This document shows, in pieces, positions 44,255 through 52,984 of a DNA stretch of 64,000 nt (its first letter is position 1; each line of letters opens with the position of its first letter). Below the pieces are notes generated by a model. That model searched no databases and was not told where the DNA came from. It worked only from the letters and a program-made list of their open reading frames with translations. Location: assembly GCA_006226375.1 (NCBI GenBank), contig SBHC01000048.1:18913-82912 (forward strand), in the 5' to 3' direction. Origin of the DNA: Deltaproteobacteria bacterium (GTDB taxonomy: Bacteria; Myxococcota_C; UBA6777). Made by a program: the position numbers and the translations under genes.

Positions 44255-44521
44255 GAGGCCTCCTGAGTTAGATAGGATTTAAGTGTTTGGGTTTCCTTCT
44301 ATCTAGTGGCCGGAGTTCTACAGACGGGTCACTCATTCACAAGTGGGTTGTTGATGTCGCGAAGAAATGTTCAAAAAATGACCCGATGGAGCCTTTGAAG
44401 ACACTAATCCATTACTACAAACAATTTCGACGTAAGTTGCAGCTTTTGGAGTTGGCCTTCGTTAGGCTGTTAGGTCAAAAACTCTCGCTTGTAAGCTTGC
44501 ATTTGTTGACGAGGAGTTACT

Positions 44522-45820
44522 ATGTCTGTCCAAGCGATGTGGTCGAGATTTTGGGTTGGCTTTTGGGGGGGCGTTTTGGGATGTAGCGTTCTGTTGTGCG
44601 GCCTTGGAGAAGCCCAGGCTGCGTGTGACCCTGGCTACCTCAGCTGCAGTGATGGAACATGTTGTCCTGGCTCGCACCCTGTGTGCTGTACAGACGGTTG
44701 CTGCCCATCAGGCACGACTTGTGGTGCAGGAAGTTCCTGCAATGTTTCAGGTGGGGGAAGTGGTGGAGACTCTTGTCCTTCCTCAAAACCTATTGAGTGC
44801 GGTAGTGGTGGGTGCTGTTCGCAAAGTTACCCTGTTTGTTGTGCAAATCATTGCTGTCGGTCGGGCACTCAATGCACAAGTGCAGGTTGCGAGGCTCCCA
44901 ACGCTGGTTGTCCGTCGGGAACTTACCGATGTGGTGCTACAGGCTGTACTCCAAATGGAAAAGTTTGTTGTGCCAATGTTGGCCTTCCCACAAAGTACTG
45001 CGACTCTGGTTATGTTTGCAAAACAGATGGGTGTTATGCGAGCAGTGGGGGAAGTAGTTCTGGCAGTGGGAGCGGTGGGTCTTGCCCATCGTCTCATCCG
45101 ATCGCTTGCTCCGGCTCGGGCTGTTGCTCCCAAGATTACCCCACCTGTTGTGGTGACCGATGTTGTAGCGCTTCTGCTTCCTGTGAAAATGGTTCTTGTG
45201 TTTCTAACTCGTCTTCAGATTATGGAAGTGGTTCCTCCGGTGACTGGAATGATAGCAACTCAGGGGGAAGCCGTGGAGGAGCAACTCACCCGTTGCAGAA
45301 CATGTACTGTGGTTGCCAAAGCTCCCAAGGGTTCTTCTCAGGTTCGTTAACTGTTTGGTTGCTTCTTCTCATGCTTGTTGTGGTGTTCCGTCCTTCTCTG
45401 TCGAAGCGTTGGTGTCGCTCTCTAGCTCTGCTCTCTTGGTTTGGCCTCAGCCTTACCTTCGGTCTTTTGGGTTGTCAGGAGCGGTTTGCTGCAGGCGTTC
45501 ATCAGGTGAACCAGCCACTTTTGAAGGGACAGAGTGGCTTCAACGCTGAGCATCAGACGAACTCTTCTACTCGAACGAAGGGTTTGAATTCTCCTATTTT
45601 GCAAGAGCGTTCCAAGCAGAAGAGCCTCTCCCAAGCTAAATCTTTGTCCGTTCGTGTTTGGTCTCCTAAGGCACGTCCTTTTGCAGCCTTTCAGACAAGT
45701 CTACACCGTCAGACTCCATCAGTGCCTGGTGTTGCAAAGGCAGCCAAACAGTGGGGTTCGTCGTCGATGCTTCGTGTGACGACTCAAGTTAACAAATTAC
45801 AAGTCACTCCTTCTCCCTAG
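44522..45820 (+). CDS. Cys-rich repeat protein with MYXO-CTERM-like anchor and lipoprotein-like extension
   Basis: 432 aa. GAGGAG lies five bases before the ATG, and a signal peptide ends near residue 33. Residues 34-240 hold granulin-like repeats (CCSQSYPVCCANHCC, CCSQDYPTCCGDRCC) with more than 40 cysteines and Ser/Gly linkers. Near residue 262, YCGCQSS followed by a hydrophobic helix (SLTVWLLLLMLVVVF) and Arg/Lys resembles a MYXO-CTERM sorting tail. Instead of ending there, the frame continues 150 residues through a second hydrophobic stretch with lipobox-like LLGC. An in-frame ATG at 45371 could start a separate 149-aa lipoprotein, but it has no ribosome-binding site. Confidence 0.72.
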   Translation: MSVQAMWSRFWVGFWGGVLGCSVLLCGLGEAQAACDPGYLSCSDGTCCPGSHPVCCTDGCCPSGTTCGAGSSCNVSGGGSGGDSCPSSKPIECGSGGCCSQSYPVCCANHCCRSGTQCTSAGCEAPNAGCPSGTYRCGATGCTPNGKVCCANVGLPTKYCDSGYVCKTDGCYASSGGSSSGSGSGGSCPSSHPIACSGSGCCSQDYPTCCGDRCCSASASCENGSCVSNSSSDYGSGSSGDWNDSNSGGSRGGATHPLQNMYCGCQSSQGFFSGSLTVWLLLLMLVVVFRPSLSKRWCRSLALLSWFGLSLTFGLLGCQERFAAGVHQVNQPLLKGQSGFNAEHQTNSSTRTKGLNSPILQERSKQKSLSQAKSLSVRVWSPKARPFAAFQTSLHRQTPSVPGVAKAAKQWGSSSMLRVTTQVNKLQVTPSP

Positions 45821-45900
45821 CAAGATGTTGGCTTGCTTCGTTTCACGTTGACCGAGGAAACTCGGTGTTCGTTATTGCTTTCTCAAATCGGAGATTCTCT

Positions 45901-46272
45901 ATGCGTTGGTTCATGCTTGTTTCAATTTGCTTTCTCGCGGCTTGTGGTGGGTCTTCTGATTCCAATAACACAAGCTCTACATCCACAGAGTACGGTAGTG
46001 TTGGCTTTTGGACAGATTATGTTCAATGTGGAAGCGTTGCCTTTGATTTTTGCGTTACGTTAGGAGGTAGCCGCTCTTGTTCCTCTCCACAGGAAAGTCG
46101 CCCAGCTTGCAACCCCAATGAATCAGGTGGGGGGGCTGCGATGATTCGATCCGTAAAGGTTGGAACCCATAGCTACCAAGCTCAACATTATCAAAACTCT
46201 TCTGTGCAGTGGTCTGGCTCTGTCACAGTTACCGCAAATTCTTGCCAACTCATACAACTACGCTGTCAGTGA
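45901..46272 (+). CDS. Small lipoprotein
   Basis: 123 aa from the ATG at 45901, seven bases after GGAG. The signal peptide has lipobox LAAC (Cys14) followed by GGSSDSNN. The mature part has six further cysteines and ends in a short beta-like domain (VTVTANSCQLIQLRC). No family recognised; it lies 80 bp after the Cys-rich gene on the same strand and may be co-expressed. Confidence 0.65.
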   Translation: MRWFMLVSICFLAACGGSSDSNNTSSTSTEYGSVGFWTDYVQCGSVAFDFCVTLGGSRSCSSPQESRPACNPNESGGGAAMIRSVKVGTHSYQAQHYQNSSVQWSGSVTVTANSCQLIQLRCQ

Positions 46273-46574
46273 ATCAATGCAGGATGAAAAATAATTAACC
46301 CTGTTTTAAGATTCTTGCGCACTAAGTAAATAGAATTTCTTTTTTTTTAAGAAATAAGTAATCACTAAGTAGACTTTTTCTTTAGCATGAACGACGTATT
46401 TTAAGGACTTGCTGAGATAAAGTGACATTTGCCTGATCCAGAGAAGACCAGGTTTGCCTTTGGTAGATATACCCAAGCCTGCTTTCGTTTTGTTTTGGGC
46501 AGGTCTCTGTTTCTGAAATGAAATAGAGGGGCGTGGGCTTGTTTTGCAACAGGGTTTGAGCGGTGGATAAGTAA
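46273..46574. other. AT-rich region upstream of the sigma factor gene
   Basis: 302 bp. It holds a hairpin ATTTCTT-T7-AAGAAAT (46335-46355), a direct repeat of CACTAAGTA (46320-46328 and 46363-46371) and further TAAGTA copies at 46355 and near the start codon. The hairpin could end the lipoprotein transcript; the repeats could bind a regulator. No gene is supported. Confidence 0.45.
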
Positions 46575-47246
46575 ATGTATCGTGAACACGGCATGTGCCA
46601 GGAACAACAAAAAAAACAATCTTACAAGCAGAAGAAAAAAGAGGAGCGTAGGGCTACGGATGTTGTTGTATTTGTGGATATGGATAACTTGGAGTCCCCA
46701 CAATCTCTTCCACAGGAACAGTTTTGCAAGTGGGTGGCTTTGTATGAGCCTGATGTGCAAAGGTTCTTTCGCTATGTTCAAGGTCTGAATGAGGATATGG
46801 TGGAAGAGTTGACACATCAAACATTTGTTACAGCTTGGTGTGCCTTTCCTCGTTTCCAGCGACGCTCATGTGTGAAAACGTGGTTGCTTGGGATCGCCAG
46901 AAACATTGCTCGCCAGACATATCGTACAAACAGCAGAAAGTTTATCAGCGAAGAAATGGCTGAGGAGTTACGAAAGAGTATCCAGTTGAGGCGTTCTCTT
47001 CATACTTCTCCAGAGCATCTTTTGGAGGAAAAACAAGCCAGAGAGAGGCTACATGCAATCGTGCAGTCCCTATCACCCAAAAGTCGAACTGCTTTCGTGT
47101 TGAGGTACTTTCAGCAGATGACGATCAATGAAATGAGTTTGATGTTAGGTGAACCCCGCGAGACGCTTCGCTCTCGATTGCGAGTTGCACGAGCAGAAGT
47201 AAAAATACAATGGGATTCCATGAATCCTGGAGAAGGTTCTGTCTGA
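46575..47246 (+). CDS. ECF-type RNA polymerase sigma factor
   Basis: 223 aa. Region 2 is at about 50-120 (FFRYVQGLNEDMVEELTHQTF, then AFPRFQRRSCVKTWLLGIARN) and region 4 at about 155-215 (AIVQSLSPKSRTAFVLRYF, 'MTINEMSLMLGEPRETLRSRL'). A basic, Lys/Gln-rich N-terminal 45 residues is unusual; the ATG at 46680 would remove most of it. GGTGG precedes the listed start. No anti-sigma gene follows; the next gene encodes a secreted Cys-rich protein. It may control the secreted-protein genes around it, but no promoter motif was matched. Confidence 0.85.
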   Translation: MYREHGMCQEQQKKQSYKQKKKEERRATDVVVFVDMDNLESPQSLPQEQFCKWVALYEPDVQRFFRYVQGLNEDMVEELTHQTFVTAWCAFPRFQRRSCVKTWLLGIARNIARQTYRTNSRKFISEEMAEELRKSIQLRRSLHTSPEHLLEEKQARERLHAIVQSLSPKSRTAFVLRYFQQMTINEMSLMLGEPRETLRSRLRVARAEVKIQWDSMNPGEGSV

Positions 47247-47449
47247 TGGGCTTGGAGAGATACTTATCCGCTTTGTTTGGGCGAGGAAAACAAAAAATGT
47301 ATGACCCTGTTTTCCAACTCCGGACACTCATCTTATAGTTCCTCTCTTTTTTTCTGTGTGGGTTCGTTGTGGGCGGGAAGTCCCTTGCATTTTGGGAGTC
47401 TGCTGCCAATGCACCCGTACGTACTGTCACCAATGGAGTGCGAAGTAAG

Positions 47450-48265
47450 ATGAAACGATGGATGGCGTATCTCGGCGTTTGGGTAGGATTTGGTTTATTA
47501 ACAGGCTTTGTTCCAGGTCACAATCCAAGTTCCTTTTCTGGGAAGAAAAGGAACTTGGATTGTGAGCAAGCGAACTCGTCCTTTGTAAAGGATAAAAAGA
47601 ATTGGAGGGCCAGCGGATACACGTCTGGTTGGTACGGCTTTGCGAACTCACGGAACAAGGATCGCAATCGTGAACTTCGGATGAGGTGCACGCGTTCGTT
47701 TCGACGAGTGTATGTGAGCCGACGAAAGGGCACCTCCTTTGATGCGCTCTGCCGCTCGATCGGTTTAGTCTGCAAGCGTGTATGTGATTGGGAAGGGCGG
47801 CGGAAGAGTTGTAGTGATAGTCCTTACCGTTGGGGGGATGGGAGTCGACTTGCTTATTGTGTACGAGGTCGCGTTCAAGCATGGCGACGTCCTCGTCGCA
47901 GCAACCAAAACGGTGGTGTGTGTTGGTTTCCTCGACAGGGTTGTGTAAAGTTGGTGCGTCGTAACACGCGCAGGGGTCGGCTGTACATTAAACTCAAGAA
48001 CATGTGCCGTGGACGTATTTACATCAAAAAGTGTATCGAATATCGACGCAAGGGTCATCGCCGCTGGGATTGCGGTTCTACTGGAGTTCGGCAAGGAAGA
48101 ACCACTTCTTGGTACAGTTACAATGCAACAGGTCGATTCCATATCCGATACATCGGAGTTCGAAAGCCATCCAAGGATTGGGTTTGCGCTGATAAGCACA
48201 GCAAGTGGAGGTTGAGTGGGGCTGCATTCCAGGCAACGAACCCTCCTGCTGTTCCTTCCCTCTAG
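47450..48265 (+). CDS. Secreted basic Cys-containing protein of unknown function
   Basis: 271 aa from the ATG at 47450, with GGAG eleven bases upstream. A signal peptide ends near residue 22 (GFGLLTGFVPG). The mature protein is rich in Arg, Trp, Tyr and Gly with about 14 cysteines and looks like a series of short beta segments. Directly after the signal peptide the DNA forms a perfect 22-bp inverted repeat (47518-47565). No family recognised. It follows the ECF sigma gene by 203 bp. Confidence 0.6.
   Translation: MKRWMAYLGVWVGFGLLTGFVPGHNPSSFSGKKRNLDCEQANSSFVKDKKNWRASGYTSGWYGFANSRNKDRNRELRMRCTRSFRRVYVSRRKGTSFDALCRSIGLVCKRVCDWEGRRKSCSDSPYRWGDGSRLAYCVRGRVQAWRRPRRSNQNGGVCWFPRQGCVKLVRRNTRRGRLYIKLKNMCRGRIYIKKCIEYRRKGHRRWDCGSTGVRQGRTTSWYSYNATGRFHIRYIGVRKPSKDWVCADKHSKWRLSGAAFQATNPPAVPSL
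47518..47565. repeat. Perfect 22-bp inverted repeat with GGGA loop
   Basis: Left arm 47518-47539 and right arm 47544-47565 are exact reverse complements with the 4-nt loop GGGA. The element lies inside the coding sequence, about residues 24-39, and would form a very stable mRNA hairpin shortly after the start codon. It lacks a T-run, so it is not a normal terminator. Confidence 0.9.
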
Positions 48266-48326
48266 CTTTTTCAGCCAGCACCTCATCGAAAGACATGAGA
48301 CAGATGGCCAGCGCTTTTCCCAAAGG

Positions 48327-50201
48327 CTATTTCTTTGGGGAAGCTTTGAGCTTGTAGGGGAGCTGCCAGGTTCGGAGGGAGACCACACGTACCATCAGTT
48401 CTGGGTTGTTGAGTTGGCTGCGAACAAGCTGGGTCAGCTCCTTGATCAGCCGTGTGGTGGGAGGTTCCACGCTGTACAGGGTCAAGGTAATCGACTCGCG
48501 TTCTCGCTGGCGGGGATGCTCAAACTTGGCGAGGCTGTGGTGCTTCTCCAACTTCAGACGTTTGTGGATGGCTTGTCTGAGCGTCCGGTCTGTGGGGGTT
48601 ACTTGTGCCAACAGCGCGGTTCCTAGCGGTATGGCAACAAACGTCGCGACCACCATCAAGGTCACGGTGAGTCGCTTGGCCCATAGCTTCGGCTGTTTGT
48701 GACGAGCCCGGATGCCAAACATATACAACGTGAGCGTAGAAGCCAGGGTGATCGCCAAGAGGTTGATCCCAAACAAAGATGCTGCCTGCAGCGCTTGTGA
48801 TGGATGTCCCCAAGCCAGGGCGATGCCTACCGTTGCGATGGGTGGAACCAAGGCGGCAGCGATCGCCACACCTGGGAGGGCTTCCAACAAGCCCGGTCGA
48901 GCGAGAGCATAGGCTGCTGCAATCCCAGAGAACAAGGCGACCAACAGGTCAAAGATGTTAAACTGGCAGCGAGCGAGCATCTCGCCCGTCAATTGTGGAG
49001 TCCCACCAAACTTAAGAGCCCCCAACAAACCACAACACACGCCAAGGACAAGGCTTAAGAAAAATCCCAAGACAATGGCGCGTATGGCTTCCCGAACCAG
49101 GGTAACATTCCCTTGCACCAGGCCAAGGCCAGTCCCAATCATCGGCGTCATTAAGGGAGCAACGAGCATCGCGCCGATGATCACGGCGCCGGCGTTGTTG
49201 ATCAAGCCAAAGGCTGCAATGATGGTGGAGAGGCCGATCAATGCGATAAAGTCGATGCTGACCTGTGAGCCGGACTGCAGCCGGTCAAACAGCGCGATTC
49301 GTTCTTGCCGTTTGAGCTGGGGGAGGAAGCGGCTCAGCCAATGACGAACAAAGTCACGGGCTTTTTGGGCAACGGGCTGGGAGTTATGGAAGACCCCAAT
49401 CGGTACATTGAGGTTGCGCTGGATCAGCTTGACAGGGATGTTGCCAAACAGGCTTTTTTGTAGCCAGCCTGTGCTGGAGGCGCCCATCAATACGAGGTCA
49501 TAGCTGTCTTCCTGAATGGTAGCGGCGAGTCCATCCAGGATATTGTCAGCGAGAACTACTTTGGTTTTGATGCGTTTGTGATGTTCCTCTGGGATCTTCT
49601 GGAGGATGCGCTCGACGATCAAGGCGCCAACGTCATGAGCGTCTTCACCGGCTTCCGGCTCAACGTACAAGGCGGTGATCGTTGCGTCCTCTTCCGCGAG
49701 CTTAAGCGCCATTTGCAGCGCTGCTTCTGCGTGAGGTCCTCCTGCAACAGGCACCAAGATGTTGTTGGGAGGCGTCATCGATGATGTCGGGTCGTGCATC
49801 ACCATGACGCTGCAGGAGATGCGATCGAGGAGGCCGTCACGTTTTTGGCGGAGCACCGGGCTGGTGTCGCGGTTGATCTCGGAGGGTCCCGTGAGAAGGA
49901 GGGTTCCTTTTTCCTGTTTGAGGAAGGTGAGGACCTCGGCCAAGGGATCCGGTCCACGAAGAAGGGTGAGATGCACTTCGTTGGTGGGTTTGTGTTCTTC
50001 GATGGCTAGGCGAATCGACTCCAGCAACGGCTGGGTGGATGGCTTGTCGAGGAGTTGGGGGAGCGCATCTTGCGACTTGGGGTAGATCTCCGGATGGACC
50101 ACATGCAGCGTGGCTTCCTCGGCTTCGGCGACACGCAAACCCCAGGAAAGAAGGGTCTTTACCTCTTTTTCTTTGGTGATCGCAAGCAGCATGATGCTCA
50201 T
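48327..50201 (-). CDS. Tandem universal stress domains fused to DUF389 membrane domain
   Basis: 624 aa. Residues 1-135 and 145-285 are two UspA-like domains; the second keeps ILVPVAGGPHAEAALQMAL and a GASSTGWLQKSLFGNIPVKL glycine loop, the usual ATP-binding pattern. Residues about 310-540 form the DUF389 integral membrane domain, with 'SVDFIALIGLSTIIAAFGL'-type blocks (IDFIALIGLSTIIAAFGL, GAVIIGAMLVAPLMTPMIG, PGVAIAAALVPPIATVG). A cytoplasmic tail follows. DUF389 proteins are suspected transporters of unknown substrate. Its ATG overlaps the stop of the upstream BatD-like gene by 4 bp, so translation is coupled. Confidence 0.85.
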   Translation of the reverse strand: MSIMLLAITKEKEVKTLLSWGLRVAEAEEATLHVVHPEIYPKSQDALPQLLDKPSTQPLLESIRLAIEEHKPTNEVHLTLLRGPDPLAEVLTFLKQEKGTLLLTGPSEINRDTSPVLRQKRDGLLDRISCSVMVMHDPTSSMTPPNNILVPVAGGPHAEAALQMALKLAEEDATITALYVEPEAGEDAHDVGALIVERILQKIPEEHHKRIKTKVVLADNILDGLAATIQEDSYDLVLMGASSTGWLQKSLFGNIPVKLIQRNLNVPIGVFHNSQPVAQKARDFVRHWLSRFLPQLKRQERIALFDRLQSGSQVSIDFIALIGLSTIIAAFGLINNAGAVIIGAMLVAPLMTPMIGTGLGLVQGNVTLVREAIRAIVLGFFLSLVLGVCCGLLGALKFGGTPQLTGEMLARCQFNIFDLLVALFSGIAAAYALARPGLLEALPGVAIAAALVPPIATVGIALAWGHPSQALQAASLFGINLLAITLASTLTLYMFGIRARHKQPKLWAKRLTVTLMVVATFVAIPLGTALLAQVTPTDRTLRQAIHKRLKLEKHHSLAKFEHPRQRERESITLTLYSVEPPTTRLIKELTQLVRSQLNNPELMVRVVSLRTWQLPYKLKASPKK

Positions 50202-51265
50202 CGATTGGGCTCCTCGTTTCGTTCGTCTTCCGCTTTCGCTTGGGCTTCAAGTGTGTCGACCAGCCAGCGCAGATCATGGGACAGATTCATCGAGAGGTCA
50301 GTTTGGGGATACGGTTGATAGCATAGGGTTTGCCGCGCTTTCAACAGGGAATGAAACCGGGTGAGCCACACGTCGTCGAGAGAAAAGCGAAAAGCCAGGC
50401 TGTTGCGCAAGGCCAGTTCAAGTTCCGTCTCTGTGAGATGTTGGACGTCCAACGTCAGCCGTTCTTGCAGGTAGGTTCGTACGATCCGAAGTCCTTCGCC
50501 CAAGCATTGTCGGTACGATTCGACGGTGGGAGGCTGGGTCCAAGGTAACTGCTGAAGCTGCTGCAAGGCCACTTCGTACGGAGGAAGAGGGCGGTTCGCC
50601 TCGGCCTTCCGACGTTGACGTCGTTGCCAAAGAACCATCCCCAAAAGCATCAACGCAAACAGAAGCAGACCGCTCCCAGCCAGGGTTGTCCAATCCCATG
50701 ATGTTGTTGTGTGGCGAGACTTTAAGGCAAAGGGGAGAGGCCGCCACTCGTGCGAGATTCGGAACGAACCCTGCTTCTGCCGCAGCTTGGGGGCCAAGGT
50801 GGGGTCGCTCTTGAGCTGGAACTCCTTGGTCCCTGCGTAGCGCTCCACCAGCTCAAACCGAACCGGTGGGAGTTTGGCGTAACGAAGCTGCCCGCTGGAA
50901 GAGCGGATCGCCAACTCCATCGCAGGCAACGTCTGTGGACCATACGTCTGGAATTGGTACACAGCCAGAGATAGGGTGACCACGTACGTGTTGGTTTCGA
51001 TCCGAGAAGCTCTCAGCTTGGGAGGCTGAAGAAATTGTGCCCGGCCGAGTCGAGAGCGGGGAGGAACCGTCACTTGGTAACCAGGCTGGACTTTGATCCA
51101 CGCGCTGTAGGTGATGGGCTGACCCAATCCTACAACGTTTGGGAAGGTTCGCGTGCGGACCACCAGCCAGGGCGGCTCCGCTATCGCCAAAGACACACTT
51201 CCCCACCACACCAGACAGACAAGGAGCAGACGTTGCCCAACAATATTTAGGGCGAGGTGGGGCAT
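50198..51265 (-). CDS. BatD-like exported membrane protein
   Basis: 355 aa from the ATG at 51265, five bases after AGGAAG. Signal peptide (LLLVCLVWWGSVSLAIA), an exported beta domain (about 30-165), one membrane helix near 195-215 (LAGSGLLLFALMLLGMVLW) and a cytoplasmic helical domain of about 130 aa. This layout and the 'F-P-x-V-x-G-x-x-G-x-P-I-x-Y' opening resemble BatD/DUF4381-type proteins. Such proteins usually sit beside BatA/BatB, which here are at 5.5-7.6 kb. It is operonic with the USP-DUF389 gene. Confidence 0.65.
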   Translation of the reverse strand: MPHLALNIVGQRLLLVCLVWWGSVSLAIAEPPWLVVRTRTFPNVVGLGQPITYSAWIKVQPGYQVTVPPRSRLGRAQFLQPPKLRASRIETNTYVVTLSLAVYQFQTYGPQTLPAMELAIRSSSGQLRYAKLPPVRFELVERYAGTKEFQLKSDPTLAPKLRQKQGSFRISHEWRPLPFALKSRHTTTSWDWTTLAGSGLLLFALMLLGMVLWQRRQRRKAEANRPLPPYEVALQQLQQLPWTQPPTVESYRQCLGEGLRIVRTYLQERLTLDVQHLTETELELALRNSLAFRFSLDDVWLTRFHSLLKARQTLCYQPYPQTDLSMNLSHDLRWLVDTLEAQAKAEDERNEEPNR

Positions 51266-51494
51266 TCCAACTTCCTGCACTCAATCGGAGAACCCAACTG
51301 GATTGTTCTTCTCATTCCAACTTCCTTCTTCTTCCGTGGGCATGGGGTGGTTGTGTCATGGATCGGAGCGCTGGTCAAGGCAAGGCTCCCCTTGACTTTT
51401 CACTGCCGCACACGAACAATGGGGCACCTTAATACTGGATGGTTTTGCCTCACACTCTTTGGTGTGTGCGATACAGAAGCGAGAAGCACTCAAT

Positions 51495-52835
51495 ATGGAT
51501 CCATTGGCTCCAAAGGTATACGCCGAGTTTGTTGGAATTACTGATGTGGGTCGGCGTCGGAAGCAGAACGAAGATAACTTCCTTGTCGCGGACCTGCAAG
51601 AACACCGTCGCTCCTTTCAAAAGGAACACCACCACTGGCAGGTCGGCGGACGGGGCTTGCTCTTTGCTGTCTGTGATGGAATGGGCGGCGCGGCTGCCGG
51701 GGAAGTGGCCAGTCAAATGGCGGTGGATATCCTCTTCCAGGAGCTCCAAGATCTGGAGCCTGGTCTGCCACCGCAAGAGTTCGCGTCCATTCTTGACCGT
51801 GCCATCCAAACCGCCAACCATCGAATCCACGATCTCGCCCAACGTGACGAGACCAAAAAGGGCATGGGAACGACCGTTTCTGCGGCGGCGGTGTACGGCA
51901 ACATCTTGTTCTTGGCCCAGGTGGGTGACAGCCGCGCGTACCTTTTGCGTGGCGGCAAGCTGATCCAGGTTACAAAGGACCAGTCGCTCCTCGAACGACT
52001 CATTGAAGAGGGAGCGATCAGCCCCGAACACGCGGAAAATTTCACGGGCAAGAACGTGATTCTGCAGGCGCTGGGTCCTGTCCCTCAGGTGCTTGTAGAC
52101 CTCAAGTTTGTGGAGTTGGAAGAAGACGACGTCGTGATCCTCTGCTCTGACGGTCTTCACGGACCCGTCAACGCCAATGAGATGCTGGAGATCCTTTACA
52201 GCAGCGCCTCTCTGGCACAAGCCGGGCAAGCGTTGATCGATCGGGCCAACGAAAACGGTGGCCCCGACAACATCACCTCGATCCTGGTTCGACTCAACGG
52301 GGAAGACCTCCCCAACCCGGCGACACCCACGATGGCTGTTCCGCAGCCTGTGAAGTATGTCCGTGCGCCTGTTGACGCTATCACCTTGCGACTCGAAAAA
52401 GAGCTGGGCCTGACGCACTGGCTCAACAAGACTGTGTTCTCGCCCACCATGTTGATGGTCTACGCTTTGTTGCTGCTTTTGAGCGGTGGCTGGGCGGTGT
52501 GGTCGAACCGGGCGACGCTTCTGTCCAATGACTCTTCCAGTGTGGTCTTGTCTGAGAAAGCCCCGGTTGTGATTGTGTCGGATGTTTCAAGCGCAACGCT
52601 CTTTGTTGACGACGTCCCGATGGGTCGTTTGCAGCGCGGCGGCAAGAGCATCTCGCTGGAAACCGGGAAACACCGCATCTACTTGCGTTCTGGCAGTTGG
52701 ACCTCGCCAGTTAAGACCATTGAGTTGTCCAAAAACAACCCTGAACCTCCGATGATTGAACTCAACCGCAAATCGTCCGGCAAAGGCAGCAAAACGGCCA
52801 TGCGCGAGTGGCTCCCTGGTCAGGACCCACAGTAG
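51495..52835 (+). CDS. PP2C-type Ser/Thr phosphatase with membrane helix and PEGA-like tail
   Basis: 446 aa from the ATG at 51495; only a weak GAAG precedes it. Residues 1-260 carry all PP2C metal-site motifs: RRRKQNEDNFLV, LFAVCDGMGGAAAGE, GMGTTVSAA, VGDSRAYLLR, CSDGLHGPV and NGGPDNITSILV. A membrane helix lies near 310-330 (PTMLMVYALLLLLSGGWAVW). The exported tail has a PEGA-like beta repeat (ATLFVDDVPMGRLQRGG, then LETGKHRIYLRSG). It would dephosphorylate targets of Hanks-type kinases, none of which lies in the window. Confidence 0.92.
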   Translation: MDPLAPKVYAEFVGITDVGRRRKQNEDNFLVADLQEHRRSFQKEHHHWQVGGRGLLFAVCDGMGGAAAGEVASQMAVDILFQELQDLEPGLPPQEFASILDRAIQTANHRIHDLAQRDETKKGMGTTVSAAAVYGNILFLAQVGDSRAYLLRGGKLIQVTKDQSLLERLIEEGAISPEHAENFTGKNVILQALGPVPQVLVDLKFVELEEDDVVILCSDGLHGPVNANEMLEILYSSASLAQAGQALIDRANENGGPDNITSILVRLNGEDLPNPATPTMAVPQPVKYVRAPVDAITLRLEKELGLTHWLNKTVFSPTMLMVYALLLLLSGGWAVWSNRATLLSNDSSSVVLSEKAPVVIVSDVSSATLFVDDVPMGRLQRGGKSISLETGKHRIYLRSGSWTSPVKTIELSKNNPEPPMIELNRKSSGKGSKTAMREWLPGQDPQ

Positions 52836-52984
52836 ATTTCGCCCTTTGCGCTCGAACCAGCGTTGACGTTTGTAGCGTTTGGGAAATTGAAGCGTTTGGG
52901 AAAAGCCAGACTCATAGGAGGAAGAGGGGAAGCAGGGTCGCCGAAGGCAACCTACTCAACGGGAAGAGGAAGGGTAGGGGAGAT

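Noticed and set aside
46335..46355. Intrinsic terminator after the small lipoprotein gene
   Set aside because: The stem is only A/T with weak pairing and the T-run is in the loop, so a terminator call is not supported.
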